DNA of 64,000 bases from Anaerolineales bacterium (GTDB lineage: Bacteria > Chloroflexota > Anaerolineae > Anaerolineales > Villigracilaceae). Position numbers and translations under genes: made by a program. How positions within the stretch are numbered: position 1 is the first letter of the stretch; every line of letters starts with the position of its first letter. Shown one piece after another: positions 44,983 through 53,584 of this stretch. Location of the stretch: NCBI GenBank assembly GCA_016934715.1, contig JAFGSI010000018.1:62001-126000 (forward strand). The letters run 5' to 3'. The notes below the pieces were generated by a model. It saw only the letters and a list, made by a program, of their open reading frames with translations. It was not told where the DNA came from and did not search any database.

Positions 44983-45489
44983 TTACGGATTGGTCTGCTG
45001 CCAACGTCCACCCTGGGGCAAGCCGGTACCGACAGGTATTCCGGTCCCACCGCAGGGGGTTGCGCCCCGGGCGCCACTGCCGCCGCGACCCATGCCGCGC
45101 CCGCCACCGGCGCCGCCCTGGCCCTGCATGCGCAGCTGCATCCAGTCGGCCTGTTCCTGGGTAATGACGCCGTCGGCGACCGCGTTGTTCAGGGCGGTTT
45201 CATGAACACCCTGCATGAAGGCCGTGACATTCTCGGCGGCCACGCCGTTGGCAACGGCGATGTCGTACATCGTCTGACCGGCGTCGAGGGCCGCCTCGAC
45301 CTCATCCACGTCCAGGTTCAGTTCAGCCGCGAAGGCTGCGACCATGTACTCGTGCAGCAGTCCACCACCGCTGTTCAGCAGGTAACCACCGGTGGAAGGC
45401 GGCTGTTCGCCCTGGGCTGCAACAGAACCGATGCCGACAGTAAGCAGGGCGGCCGCGAGCAAAGCAGTAATGACAAGTGTTTTCTTCAT
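44983..45489 (-). CDS. Exported small protein with Gly-rich tail
   Basis: The 168-residue product has a signal peptide (MKKTLVITALLAAALLTVGI, cleavage near SVAAQG), a helical middle with LHEYMVAAFAAELNLDVDEVEAALDAG, DIAVANGVAAENVTAF and AVADGVITQEQADWMQLRM, and a Gly/Arg-rich tail (from about 126). The middle resembles the YckD/DUF2680 type of extracytoplasmic domain seen in many Gram-positive-like bacteria. Function is unknown. AAAGGAG precedes the ATG. It lies convergent to purO across a shared terminator. Confidence 0.75.
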   Translation of the reverse strand: MKKTLVITALLAAALLTVGIGSVAAQGEQPPSTGGYLLNSGGGLLHEYMVAAFAAELNLDVDEVEAALDAGQTMYDIAVANGVAAENVTAFMQGVHETALNNAVADGVITQEQADWMQLRMQGQGGAGGGRGMGRGGSGARGATPCGGTGIPVGTGLPQGGRWQQTNP

Positions 45490-45569
45490 AAGGTATACTC
45501 CTTTGGTTGAATTTCTTAGTCATAGGATACCGCACGAATGTAAAGGTTCGCTAAAGGAGGTGTCAGGAA

Positions 45570-45671
45570 ATGCTAAAGAAATCGGATCGGAGAAAGCACT
45601 TGACTCGCCTCCTGAAACGCAATAGGATAGTAGAGACGGCTACCATTCCTCACCCGGAGGCAGGCACATGA
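45570..45671 (+). CDS. Possible 33-residue basic protein
   Basis: ATG 45570 follows an unusually strong AAAGGAGG site nine bases upstream and opens a 33-codon frame (starts MLKKSDRRKHLTRLLKRNR) whose TGA overlaps the next gene's ATG by three bases, a coupling arrangement. Eleven of the first 21 residues are Lys, Arg or His. The promoter at 45601-45629 lies within it. It could be a real small regulator or a leader peptide that sets translation of the membrane protein gene; I do not recognise it. Confidence 0.4.
   Translation: MLKKSDRRKHLTRLLKRNRIVETATIPHPEAGT
45601..45629 (+). promoter_or_regulatory. Promoter for the membrane protein gene
   Basis: TTGACT (45601-45606) and TAGGAT (45624-45629) are 17 bases apart, with the start of the membrane protein gene 38 bases past the -10 box. 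Confidence 0.55.
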
Positions 45672-46747
45672 ACACGAACGAAAAATACATCTACCGCGAG
45701 TATCCGACCGCCCTGTGGTTTTTCAGCGGGGTCGTCCTGGCAACAGGCGGCTACCTGTACGTAAAAAATCCCGATCAATGGGTCATCCTGGTCGTCTCCG
45801 TCACGATCGGCCTGCTGATCCTCCTGCTGGCCTCCATCCTGATCGTACAGGCCGACAAGAGCACCGGCCTGCTGACCATCACCAGTCGGTCGCTCCTGCG
45901 CCGCAAGGTCACGGAGATCCCCATCCGGGAGATCACCGCCGTGCGGGTCGAACAGAGCCGCGGCCAGGATGACGACGGCAGGCGGCAGACCAGCTACCGG
46001 ATCGCGGTCGACCTGGCCAGCGGGGAGAGCGTACCCTTCCGTTCCTATTATTCAAGCGGGTTCAGCGCCAAGGCCGAAGAAGCCCAGGAGTTACGCACGT
46101 TTCTCGGGGTAAGCGGCGAGGACCAGGGTGCCGGCAACGTGCTGGATGCCCTATCCAGCATGGCCGTCCAGGCCCAGGAGCGCGCCCGCCAGGAACTGGA
46201 GAGCACTCCGACCGAGGAAAGGCTTATCAAGGGAATCCGGTTCAAGGTCCAGCGGGCAAACATCGGCTCAGCCGAAATCACCCGCCTGTTCACAACCGAG
46301 GTCACCTATCCACAGGGCTTCCTGTACCTGGCCCAGACCGCCAAGGGGCAGTCCACCGGAAAAGGCCTGCTGGCCTCCGTGTCCAAAACCCTCTTTCAGC
46401 AAAGCATCGGGATCTATGGATTTGGGGAGGCAGACACCCCCAACCGCGAGTTTGGCGAGGTGCTGAGTCCGCTGGAACCATCCCTTGAGACGCACTTCAT
46501 GGCATACTGCAGTGATCCAGAGATCGCCCGCGGTTACCTGACCCCCTCGGTAAGCAGGCCCCTGGCTGCATGGGGCGAAGGACACCCGCTGAAGACCGTC
46601 AACTTCGTATCGAACGCCAACCAGTTGATCGTGCTCTTCTCCCCGCGCGGGCTCTACCTGGCTGTCATGGGTTCGCCAGCCAGCCAAGCTCTGGACCAGA
46701 TCGCCGCCCTGGGTGCCGACCTGGTCCAGGCGACGCGGATGAGGTAG
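45668..46747 (+). CDS. Membrane protein of unknown function, PH-like N-terminal part
   Basis: The 359-residue protein has two hydrophobic segments close together (about 15-32 and 38-60), then a beta-rich stretch (ITSRSLLRRKVTEIPIREIT) like the bacterial PH domains that follow paired helices, a charged helical region (about 148-190), and a second domain (about 195-359). GGAG lies before the ATG. Composition points to an inner-membrane protein with a cytoplasmic domain. I do not recognise the second domain; FGEADTPNREFGEV is its most distinctive stretch. Confidence 0.6.
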   Translation: MNTNEKYIYREYPTALWFFSGVVLATGGYLYVKNPDQWVILVVSVTIGLLILLLASILIVQADKSTGLLTITSRSLLRRKVTEIPIREITAVRVEQSRGQDDDGRRQTSYRIAVDLASGESVPFRSYYSSGFSAKAEEAQELRTFLGVSGEDQGAGNVLDALSSMAVQAQERARQELESTPTEERLIKGIRFKVQRANIGSAEITRLFTTEVTYPQGFLYLAQTAKGQSTGKGLLASVSKTLFQQSIGIYGFGEADTPNREFGEVLSPLEPSLETHFMAYCSDPEIARGYLTPSVSRPLAAWGEGHPLKTVNFVSNANQLIVLFSPRGLYLAVMGSPASQALDQIAALGADLVQATRMR

Positions 46748-46765
46748 TCCTTTCAGGGGCGCATA

Positions 46766-46796
46766 AAAATGCCGCCAGATCTGGCGGCATTTTGTA
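46766..46796 (+). terminator. Palindromic terminator
   Basis: AAAATGCCGCCAGA pairs with TCTGGCGGCATTTT (46766-46793) as a 14-base perfect stem, U-rich end TTTTGTA. It is 18 bases past the membrane-protein stop and also serves uvrB on the other strand. Confidence 0.75.
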
Positions 46797-46852
46797 TTTC
46801 TCTTGACGGCGCTTTCGGGTTGAAAGCAGGCAAGCAGCAGGAGAAGGCCGTA

Positions 46853-48898
46853 CTATTCTTCGCGACCAGCCAACAACTGGATCTTTTCCCAGGGCCTGAG
46901 CGAGTCGTCGGAGGCCAGGATCGCCTTCAATTCGAACAGCTCGTCACGCAGGGCTGCGGCGCGTTCGAACTGCAGATCCCGAGCCGCCTCCTTCATCTGC
47001 TTCTCCAATTCATTGACGATCCGCTCCAAGTCGCGCCGCGAGGTGACATCGGCGCGCTTCTCGGCTTTATGATCTGCCCGTTCATCGGCCGCCCCGCGAG
47101 TCAGCTGGTCGGTCAGGTCGTGGATCGCCTTGCTGATCGAGACCGGGGTGATCCCGTGGTCCTGGTTGAACCTGACCTGCTTGGCCCGCCGGCGGTTGGT
47201 CTCATCGATGGCAAACTTCATTGAGTCGGTGATCCGGTCGGCGTACATGATCACCCTGCCCCGGACGTGGCGGGCAGCCCGGCCGATGGTCTGGATCAGG
47301 GCCGTGCCCGAACGCAAGAAGCCCTCCTTGTCAGCATCCAGAATCGCCACCAGCGAAACCTCGGGCAGGTCGAGGCCCTCGCGCAGCAGGTTGATGCCCA
47401 CGACCACGTCAAAAACACCCAGGCGCAGGTCGCGCAGAATGCCGATCCGTTCGAGAGTATCGACCTCCGAGTGCAGATAGTGAACCTTAATGCCGAGCTC
47501 TTCCAGGTACTGGGCCAGGTCCTCAGACATGCGCTTGGTCAGGGTGGTGACCAGAATGCGCTCGCCGTGTTCGGTCCGGACACGGATCTCCTTGACCAGA
47601 TCGTCAACCTGGCCCTTGGTCGGGCGGACCTCGACCTCAGGGTCAACCAGCCCTGTCGGGCGGATGATCTGTTCGACGACCTGATCGGCACGTTTCAGTT
47701 CGTAGGGACCAGGCGTGGCCGAGGTGTAGATGGTGTAGCCCATCACATCTTCAAATTCCTCGAACTTGAGCGGGCGGTTGTCAAGTGCCGAGGGCAGACG
47801 GAAGCCGAACTCCACCAGAGTCTCCTTGCGCGAACGGTCACCGTTGTACATGCCGCGCACCTGCGGCACAGTCATATGCGACTCGTCCATGATGAGCAGA
47901 TAATCGCTGGGTAGGAAGTCGATCAGGGTCCAGGGATGGGTTCCAGAGGCCCGCTGGTCGAGGTGGCGCGAATAGTTCTCGATCCCCGAGCAGTAACCAA
48001 CCTCGTGCAGCATCTCCAGATCGTAGCGAGTGCGTTGTTCGATGCGCTGGGCCTCGAGTAGTTTGCCCTGCTCCCGGAAGAGCCGGATGCTTTCCTCGAG
48101 TTCGGCCTCCACGTCAGCAATGGCCTGTTTGAATTTATCCTCCTGGGCCAAGTAGTGCTTGGCCGGGTAGATCTCGACCTTGTCGAGTTCGGCCAGCACC
48201 TCGCCGGTCAGCGGATCGAATTTCATGATCCGCTCGATCTCGTCGCCAAAGAAAGCGATCCGAAAGCCGGTCTTGGCGACGTAGGCCGGGATGACCTCGA
48301 GTGTGTCGCCGCGCACCCGAAAGGTCCCCGAATGCAGGTCGATGTCATTGCGCTGGTACTGGCCATCGACCAGCTGACGCAGCAGGGCGTTGCGCCGGTA
48401 AAGCGTGCCGACCTCCAGCGTGACCACGCCCTTGAGGTACTCCTCCGGGCTGCCCAGGCCGTAGATGCACGAGACCGAGGCGACAATGATGACGTCCTTG
48501 CGTGACATCAGCGAAGTGGTGGCTTTCAAGCGCAGGCGCTCGATCTCCTCGTTGATCTCGGTCTCCTTCTCGATGTACAGGTCATGGCGCGGGATGTACG
48601 ATTCCGGCATATAGTAGTCATAATAAGACACAAAGTATTCCACTGCGTTTTCCGGAAAGAATTCGCGAAATTCCGCGTACAACTGGGCGGCCAGGGTTTT
48701 ATTGTGGGCCATGACCAAAGCCGGCAGCTGCAGCTGCTGGATGACTGAAGCCATGGTGAAGGTTTTGCCCGAGCCGGTTGCGCCGAGAAGGACCTGATTC
48801 CTCTTGCCGGCGCGGACCCCCTCCACCAACTGACGAATTGCTTCCGGCTGATCGCCGGTGGGTTTGAACGGTGAAGCCAACTTGAACAATGCTGACAT
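46853..48898 (-). CDS. uvrB: Excinuclease ABC subunit B
   Basis: The 681-residue protein carries all UvrB blocks: GATGSGKT (39-46), [14 protein letters not shown] (damage-verifying beta hairpin), [58 protein letters not shown], and a UVR motif at the C-terminus ([16 protein letters not shown]) that contacts UvrC. It loads damaged sites for nucleotide excision with UvrA and UvrC. GGGAG is the binding site. A strong hairpin ends 11 bases before the ATG. mfd is present 9 kb away; uvrA and uvrC are not in the window. Confidence 0.96.
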   Translation of the reverse strand: MSALFKLASPFKPTGDQPEAIRQLVEGVRAGKRNQVLLGATGSGKTFTMASVIQQLQLPALVMAHNKTLAAQLYAEFREFFPENAVEYFVSYYDYYMPESYIPRHDLYIEKETEINEEIERLRLKATTSLMSRKDVIIVASVSCIYGLGSPEEYLKGVVTLEVGTLYRRNALLRQLVDGQYQRNDIDLHSGTFRVRGDTLEVIPAYVAKTGFRIAFFGDEIERIMKFDPLTGEVLAELDKVEIYPAKHYLAQEDKFKQAIADVEAELEESIRLFREQGKLLEAQRIEQRTRYDLEMLHEVGYCSGIENYSRHLDQRASGTHPWTLIDFLPSDYLLIMDESHMTVPQVRGMYNGDRSRKETLVEFGFRLPSALDNRPLKFEEFEDVMGYTIYTSATPGPYELKRADQVVEQIIRPTGLVDPEVEVRPTKGQVDDLVKEIRVRTEHGERILVTTLTKRMSEDLAQYLEELGIKVHYLHSEVDTLERIGILRDLRLGVFDVVVGINLLREGLDLPEVSLVAILDADKEGFLRSGTALIQTIGRAARHVRGRVIMYADRITDSMKFAIDETNRRRAKQVRFNQDHGITPVSISKAIHDLTDQLTRGAADERADHKAEKRADVTSRRDLERIVNELEKQMKEAARDLQFERAAALRDELFELKAILASDDSLRPWEKIQLLAGREE

Positions 48899-48909
48899 GA
48901 CATTCTCCC

Positions 48910-48951
48910 TGTGATGTTCTCCGTCGCCTTTTGGCGACGGAGAACATCACA
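48910..48951 (-). other. Perfect 19-base hairpin immediately upstream of uvrB
   Basis: Arms 48910-48928 and 48933-48951 pair completely around a four-base loop, starting 11 bases before the uvrB ATG and 71 bases after the upstream lipoprotein stop. On the minus strand the loop is AAAA and GGGAG, the ribosome-binding site, follows directly after the stem. It lacks a T-run, so it is unlikely to be a terminator. It may control uvrB translation or RNA stability. Confidence 0.6.
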
Positions 48952-49022
48952 AAACGGCGAGTGGCGGAGGAGGGGGCCTCCGGCCGTTCCTCGTCCTTCG
49001 CCGCCTGTGTTTTCTCGCCTGG

Positions 49023-49808
49023 CTACGGATTGGGCATCGCCGGGAAGGATCCTTCCGGCGCATACCAGTCGCCGGGGTTGATGTTTTCGATCGTCAACCC
49101 GGCAGTCACGATCACCTCGACCAGGGAATGGTCGGTGCAGGTCGCCAGCAGCCCGCAAGGGACCGCCTGGCTGTAGCCGCCGCCGAGCGCGAAGTTCGGG
49201 TTAAGGTTGTAGGCCACCACATGATAGACCCCGGTCGGGAGATCCTCGATCAGGTAGGTTCCCTGGTTGGGAACCGTATCCACGTAGAAATACACATTCG
49301 GATCGGCCGCGCTGAAAGCCACCACCCGCAAGGCAGGGATCCCTTCGGCTGGATAGGACAGCATCCCGCTGATCGCACCCGTCTGCTGCCGGGTGATGGT
49401 CGGGGCCGGTGTGGGAATCGTGCCGCTGAAGCGTGTCAGGGCCAGGAGACCCGCCTGGTTTGTTGAGCTGGCCCAGTTCACGTACAGCAGATCGGCGCTG
49501 ACGGAAACCGTCTGGTATCTGGCCGTGACTTCGCTGAGCGGGAAAGAGACCGTCCAGGTCAGAATACCCATGTCCCAGACCTGGTTTACGACTTCACAGG
49601 CGCCCTGGGTCGGGCTGGCACACCCGGTCACAACGAAATCGCTGCCATTCCAGACGATCGTGGTGATGGTCAGCGTCTGCGGATTCTGCCAGGCACCCTC
49701 CATCCCGGCCATCGGAAGGGGGGTTGGGGTCGCAGCCTCGGGCAGGTTACAGGCAACGGTCAACACGACCAGAAACGGCACCACCAAAATCAGCTTGAGA
49801 GAACGCAT
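49023..49808 (-). CDS. Lipoprotein with CARDB/PEGA-like C-terminal domain
   Basis: The 261-residue protein begins with a lipoprotein signal (lipobox LTVAC, Cys20), then TPTPLP linker, a variable beta-rich part and a C-terminal domain with ISGMLSYPAEGIPALRVVAF, YLIEDLPTGVYHVVAY and an end of NPGDWYAPEGSFPAMPNP. This resembles carboxypeptidase-regulatory/PEGA-type beta-sandwich units. The next gene upstream encodes a relative with the same C-terminal pattern. AGGAG before ATG 49808 fixes the start. Located outside the cell membrane; function unknown. Confidence 0.75.
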   Translation of the reverse strand: MRSLKLILVVPFLVVLTVACNLPEAATPTPLPMAGMEGAWQNPQTLTITTIVWNGSDFVVTGCASPTQGACEVVNQVWDMGILTWTVSFPLSEVTARYQTVSVSADLLYVNWASSTNQAGLLALTRFSGTIPTPAPTITRQQTGAISGMLSYPAEGIPALRVVAFSAADPNVYFYVDTVPNQGTYLIEDLPTGVYHVVAYNLNPNFALGGGYSQAVPCGLLATCTDHSLVEVIVTAGLTIENINPGDWYAPEGSFPAMPNP

Positions 49809-49825
49809 ATTCTCCTGCTCCAGGA

Positions 49826-50650
49826 TCAGGGGATTCCACTCGGCATGGCAGGATATCCACCTGCCCAGTCGTTGCAATCACAGGTGGCCTGTGAGCCACC
49901 AGAGATGAACACGATCGTCATGCAGCCGCCCGCGTTGCCGGAAGCATCATAGGCCACAATCTGATAATGCCCGGCCGGCAACTCGTCGAAAGAGAACCAG
50001 GCCTGCCCGATCGCCGTCCCCACCCAACGCCACTGACCGGTGTCCTGGTTGAAGGCGACAACATACATATTGGGCAGCCCGCCGTAGGGATAACCATAGA
50101 TCCCCCCGGAGATGGATCCGCTGCCTGTCGCAGGCGCGTAACCGGGCGGGTAGGGAACTTCGTTCGGGCCGTAACGCCACTCACAGACATCGATGCCGGG
50201 GGTTTCCTGCCCGGCCAGCACCTGAAAGGTTCCCCCAGCGTGAACCACGCCGACCGTGTAATCCGGCGGCCAGCCGAAGACTTCATAGGTTCCGGGATCA
50301 AGCAGGATATCGTATTCGCTCTGCGGGCGGGAAACCGGGATATCGATCACAGCGCCAGTACTGATATTCTTAAAATAGAGCGTCAGCGTGCTCATAGCGG
50401 CCGTGCGATAGCAGACCCGCCCACGAACTTGCCCCTGCGAGGGAGTCGGTGTGGCAGGCAATGTCGTGATCGGCATCACCGATGGGGCCAGGGTGAAAGC
50501 CGGCTGCGAGGAGGCAAGCGCCTCCATGGTCTGGGCGACCATGGTCGATACAGCCTGCGGGTCTGGAGGTGCGGCCTGGGGCAGGTTGCAGCCGGCAATC
50601 AGAACGCTGGCGATCCAAAGCAAACCGGACAAACGAGATCTACTGTTCAT
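49826..50650 (-). CDS. Lipoprotein, paralogue of its neighbour
   Basis: The 274-residue protein has a lipoprotein signal (lipobox LIAGC, Cys21), a Thr/Pro linker, a first beta-rich part with VRGRVCYRTAAM and GTYEVFGWPPDYTVGV, and a C-terminal domain like that of the neighbour: SISGGIYGYPYGGLPNMYVV, FSFDELPAGHYQIVAYD and an end with DWAGGYPAMPSGIP. ATG 50650 is used. It starts 17 bases upstream of the other lipoprotein, so both likely share a transcript with the zinc-ribbon gene behind it. Confidence 0.75.
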   Translation of the reverse strand: MNSRSRLSGLLWIASVLIAGCNLPQAAPPDPQAVSTMVAQTMEALASSQPAFTLAPSVMPITTLPATPTPSQGQVRGRVCYRTAAMSTLTLYFKNISTGAVIDIPVSRPQSEYDILLDPGTYEVFGWPPDYTVGVVHAGGTFQVLAGQETPGIDVCEWRYGPNEVPYPPGYAPATGSGSISGGIYGYPYGGLPNMYVVAFNQDTGQWRWVGTAIGQAWFSFDELPAGHYQIVAYDASGNAGGCMTIVFISGGSQATCDCNDWAGGYPAMPSGIP

Positions 50651-50672
50651 GCGATTCGGGCCCAAACGAACA

Positions 50673-51527
50673 CTAACTGGGCGGCGGGATGGGATCAGGC
50701 GAGAGCAGGTAAGATTTCATCCGGCTGACCGGTGCCCAGGTGTTCTTGCCGGGGATGAAAACGCAGTCATCGCGAGTGCAGTAATAGAGCTGATCCCAGC
50801 GATCCATGGTCTGTGCATAGGATTGGCGGATGCGTTTATGTTCCTGCTGAACAGCCAGGACCTGTTGTTGATAACGGACCCGAGCTTCCGGGTTGGGCTT
50901 GCCCGCCCGGATTGTCATGAAAATACCCAGGCCGACCAGACCGCCCCCCACCAGGAAGAGGATCGCCCCCGTTACCACGGAGGCCATTCCAAGAATCAGA
51001 GGTGAACTGTCGTAGTAATATTCCAGGGAGGCCGCAAAGGATGGGATGGACGCCAGAATGCAGCAAACAGAAGAGAGGAGCAGCACAATCCCAATCACCA
51101 GAACGGCAACTCCACCCCCGCGCGAAGGCGGCGATGGAGGACGCGGGAGAGGCGGGAATCGCCTCGGATCAGGAGGGGCAGGAGGCACCAGCTGCTGTCC
51201 CAGCCGGGTAACTTGCTTGCGCGAGAAGGGCACATCATGAACGACGACCTTCTGCCGTCCGTCCGGGGCGGTCACGATCTGCTGTTTCTGTTCGACCCCG
51301 GAGATCTCCTGGGTCTGGATGGCCAGGATGGCCGAGACCTTCTCCGACTTATCGTTGCGCCCGCAGACCGGACAACGGGCATAGGCCTCGAGCATGACGC
51401 CTCCGTCAGCCTCCCGCTTGACCAGGTGATCGTTGCCACAATGCTGGCAGGTCAACGAACTTGCATTCTTCGATACCTTGAGCTTTCCTCCACAGGATGG
51501 ACAGGTAAGAGAGATCAGATCGGGCAC
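50673..51527 (-). CDS. Zinc-ribbon membrane protein
   Basis: The 284-residue protein has a zinc ribbon at its start (CPSCGGKL ... CQHCGNDH), another Cys pair in ARCPVCGRNDK, a Pro-rich stretch (about 112-135), and two hydrophobic segments (about 138-162 and 175-202). A helical region follows with RYQQQVLAVQQEHKRIRQSY, and the C-terminus has CTRDDCVFIPG, a further Cys pair. It opens with GTG, set by GAGGAG. This layout suggests a membrane protein with cytoplasmic zinc domains; no function known to me. It sits 22 bases ahead of the lipoprotein pair. Confidence 0.7.
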   Translation of the reverse strand: MPDLISLTCPSCGGKLKVSKNASSLTCQHCGNDHLVKREADGGVMLEAYARCPVCGRNDKSEKVSAILAIQTQEISGVEQKQQIVTAPDGRQKVVVHDVPFSRKQVTRLGQQLVPPAPPDPRRFPPLPRPPSPPSRGGGVAVLVIGIVLLLSSVCCILASIPSFAASLEYYYDSSPLILGMASVVTGAILFLVGGGLVGLGIFMTIRAGKPNPEARVRYQQQVLAVQQEHKRIRQSYAQTMDRWDQLYYCTRDDCVFIPGKNTWAPVSRMKSYLLSPDPIPPPS

Positions 51528-51562
51528 AATGCGCTCCTCTACGATGAATTAGTGTACACCAC

Positions 51563-52537
51563 CTACAGCGGCAGCCTGATACCGACGTCCCGGGCGCACG
51601 CCCGGCGGTAGATCTCGGGCGCCACGGCCATGTCGTCCATCGCCAGGCCCAGATTGATGGCCAGCGTGCGCTCGGTCTCAGACTGGCGTCCCGGCTTGAG
51701 GCCGGCGACCAGTTCGCCCAGGTCAGCGTGCGGCTCGGGGGCGTGCTGAAAATAACCAGCTGAGCGATAATAGCGGAACTGAGCGTGGTCGTCGGTGACG
51801 ATCCGATCCATCTGGGCCATGGCCGCCCCGGTCCAATACGAATCGAAGTCCACAGCTGATCCGAAGGCGCCGAGGCGCAGCCATTCGCGATCAATCGTCG
51901 GGTCCGGGTTCCGCAGGATCGGCCCGGAGGTGACCACAATATCGGCATCAACAACCGCCGAGCGCGGGTCCGGGACGCCAACGATCTCAAGCTCGTAACT
52001 GGCCTGCATTTCGGCGATGTAACGATCGCGGGCCTCCGGCAGGATATCGTAAGCATAGACTCGCGTGATCGGGAACAGGCACATCAAGGCCTCCAGGTTG
52101 GTGCGGCCCTGGACGCCGCAGGCCAGGATACCCACCGTGCTCGAGTCCGGTCGGGCCAGGTATTTTGCCGACAGGGCCGTGGCCGCGCCTGTGCGCTTGG
52201 CCGTGATCCAGGTGCAGTCCATGACCGCATAGGGAATACCGGTCTCGATGTCATTCAGGATCAAAAGGCCTGAGATATAAGGCAGCCCACGCCTGGCATT
52301 CTCCGGGTAACCGCTGACCCATTTGATCCCGGCCGATCCCATCCCGGAGATGTAGGCCGGCATGGCATGGATGAAGGCATCTGGACGGGTGTGGATCCCG
52401 GGCTTCGGCGGCATCTCGACCTTCCCCTGGCCCTTCTCTCTGAAGGCCTGCTCGAGTAGGTCGATGACCGTTTGCATCTCAAGATCGACAGCCTCCACAT
52501 CGCTGCGTGAAAGATACAAAAATTGATTTTCTTCCAT
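51563..52537 (-). CDS. Ornithine cyclodeaminase / mu-crystallin family protein
   Basis: The 324-residue protein shows the OCD family pattern: YLSRSDVEAVDL, PGIHTRPDAFIHAMPAYISG, GIKWVSGYPENARRGLPYI, LTAKRTGA-like region as ITAKRTGAATALSAKYLARP, and the NAD-binding GILACGVQGRTN. The family includes ornithine cyclodeaminase, alanine dehydrogenase and ketimine reductase. The Gly-Ala-Gly usual at the NAD site is ACGVQG here. Start ATG 52537 follows GGGGAG. Substrate is unclear from motifs alone. Confidence 0.85.
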   Translation of the reverse strand: MEENQFLYLSRSDVEAVDLEMQTVIDLLEQAFREKGQGKVEMPPKPGIHTRPDAFIHAMPAYISGMGSAGIKWVSGYPENARRGLPYISGLLILNDIETGIPYAVMDCTWITAKRTGAATALSAKYLARPDSSTVGILACGVQGRTNLEALMCLFPITRVYAYDILPEARDRYIAEMQASYELEIVGVPDPRSAVVDADIVVTSGPILRNPDPTIDREWLRLGAFGSAVDFDSYWTGAAMAQMDRIVTDDHAQFRYYRSAGYFQHAPEPHADLGELVAGLKPGRQSETERTLAINLGLAMDDMAVAPEIYRRACARDVGIRLPL

Positions 52538-52711
52538 CAGGAACTCCCCTTCCATAGTAGAATGTGACCAGCGACGATGGGCTGCAGCACACCGCAAGGC
52601 GACCGGTGCTGGATCCTGTGATCTCCATGTTCAAGCGAGAAAGAACCTGGCGTTTCCTGTATTATACAATTAGACGCAAAGAGATGCTTGACAAATACGA
52701 AAGGAGTTCCA

Positions 52712-53275
52712 TTGAAAACCAAACTGCTCGTCACGCCGTCGGCCCTATGGATCGGCTTCCTCATCATGGCCGTCCTGAACATTTTCATGCTGATCGGGCT
52801 GCTCGTCGCCTATGGAGAACTGCTGTCCCTGCGCCGGCAGGCGGCCGATACGATCAGCAGCATGTCCACGGCACTGGAAGAGGTGAGATCCGGCACGTTT
52901 GAGTATGCCGTTCAGATCGACCAGGAGATCCCGATCAACGACGAGATCCCGATCGAGTTCGTCGTTCAGGTGCCAATCCATGCGACCATCCCGGTCAACA
53001 CCACCGTCAGCGTGCCGGTCGAGATCCCGCTCGTCGGGACGACGTACATTTCCATACCGATCATCGCCGACATCCCGATCAACCTGACCGTCGACGTTCC
53101 AGTTCGCCAGACGATCCCGATCGCTCTGCGCGTCCCGATCCAGATGGATGTGCCGATCAGCATCCAGATCGCCGACACCCCTCTGGCCCAGAGCCTGGCT
53201 CACCTGCAGGCGGTGCTCGATGAACTGGCAGCCGGGTTGCATGGATCCGCCGCTCGGGACCAGACCACCCCCTAA
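52712..53275 (+). CDS. Membrane protein with 14-residue Ile/Val-Pro repeats
   Basis: The 187-residue product has one membrane helix (about 12-34), a short coil (36-60) and then a run in which Pro occurs between Ile/Val/Leu residues at 74, 80, 88, 94, 102, 106, 116, 122, 130, 136, 142 and 148. The spacing is mostly 6 then 8, a 14-residue unit, ending near 150. The tail (155-187) is helical. The start is TTG at 52712, with AAGGAG seven bases upstream; a longer start is not supported. It may form a regular rod or solenoid outside the membrane. No known family recognised. Confidence 0.7.
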   Translation: MKTKLLVTPSALWIGFLIMAVLNIFMLIGLLVAYGELLSLRRQAADTISSMSTALEEVRSGTFEYAVQIDQEIPINDEIPIEFVVQVPIHATIPVNTTVSVPVEIPLVGTTYISIPIIADIPINLTVDVPVRQTIPIALRVPIQMDVPISIQIADTPLAQSLAHLQAVLDELAAGLHGSAARDQTTP

Positions 53276-53584
53276 CACGCCATGCTGACACTCCCCGCTC
53301 CCCAAGAGCCCGGCTGCGACCCAGGCGGCAGAAATGCATCCTGTCCACTCTACGACACAGCCCGGCAGTTCGTCAAACCGCCTGCGCTATGGATCCGGAA
53401 AAGTTATCAAATATAATTTATATTATCATGTAATCGGAGGGAGGCTTCCCCCCGGGACCGGCAGTCGCATCTTCCCGGATGATCGAGAGGAACCAGATTG
53501 CTGAACCCGTGCTATACTACTTTCGACTTCCATTTTCCACCACACCAGAAGAACATCGGCCGCTATCGCCATGGATGGTTGCGA
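53276..53584 (+). promoter_or_regulatory. Spacer with AT-rich island and promoter
   Basis: About 310 bases with no supported gene. An AT-rich island (53404-53430) contains TATAAT at 53412 with a poor -35. An extended -10 (TG followed by one base, then TATACT at 53513-53518) lies 67 bases before the next gene and is the better start candidate. Confidence 0.4.
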
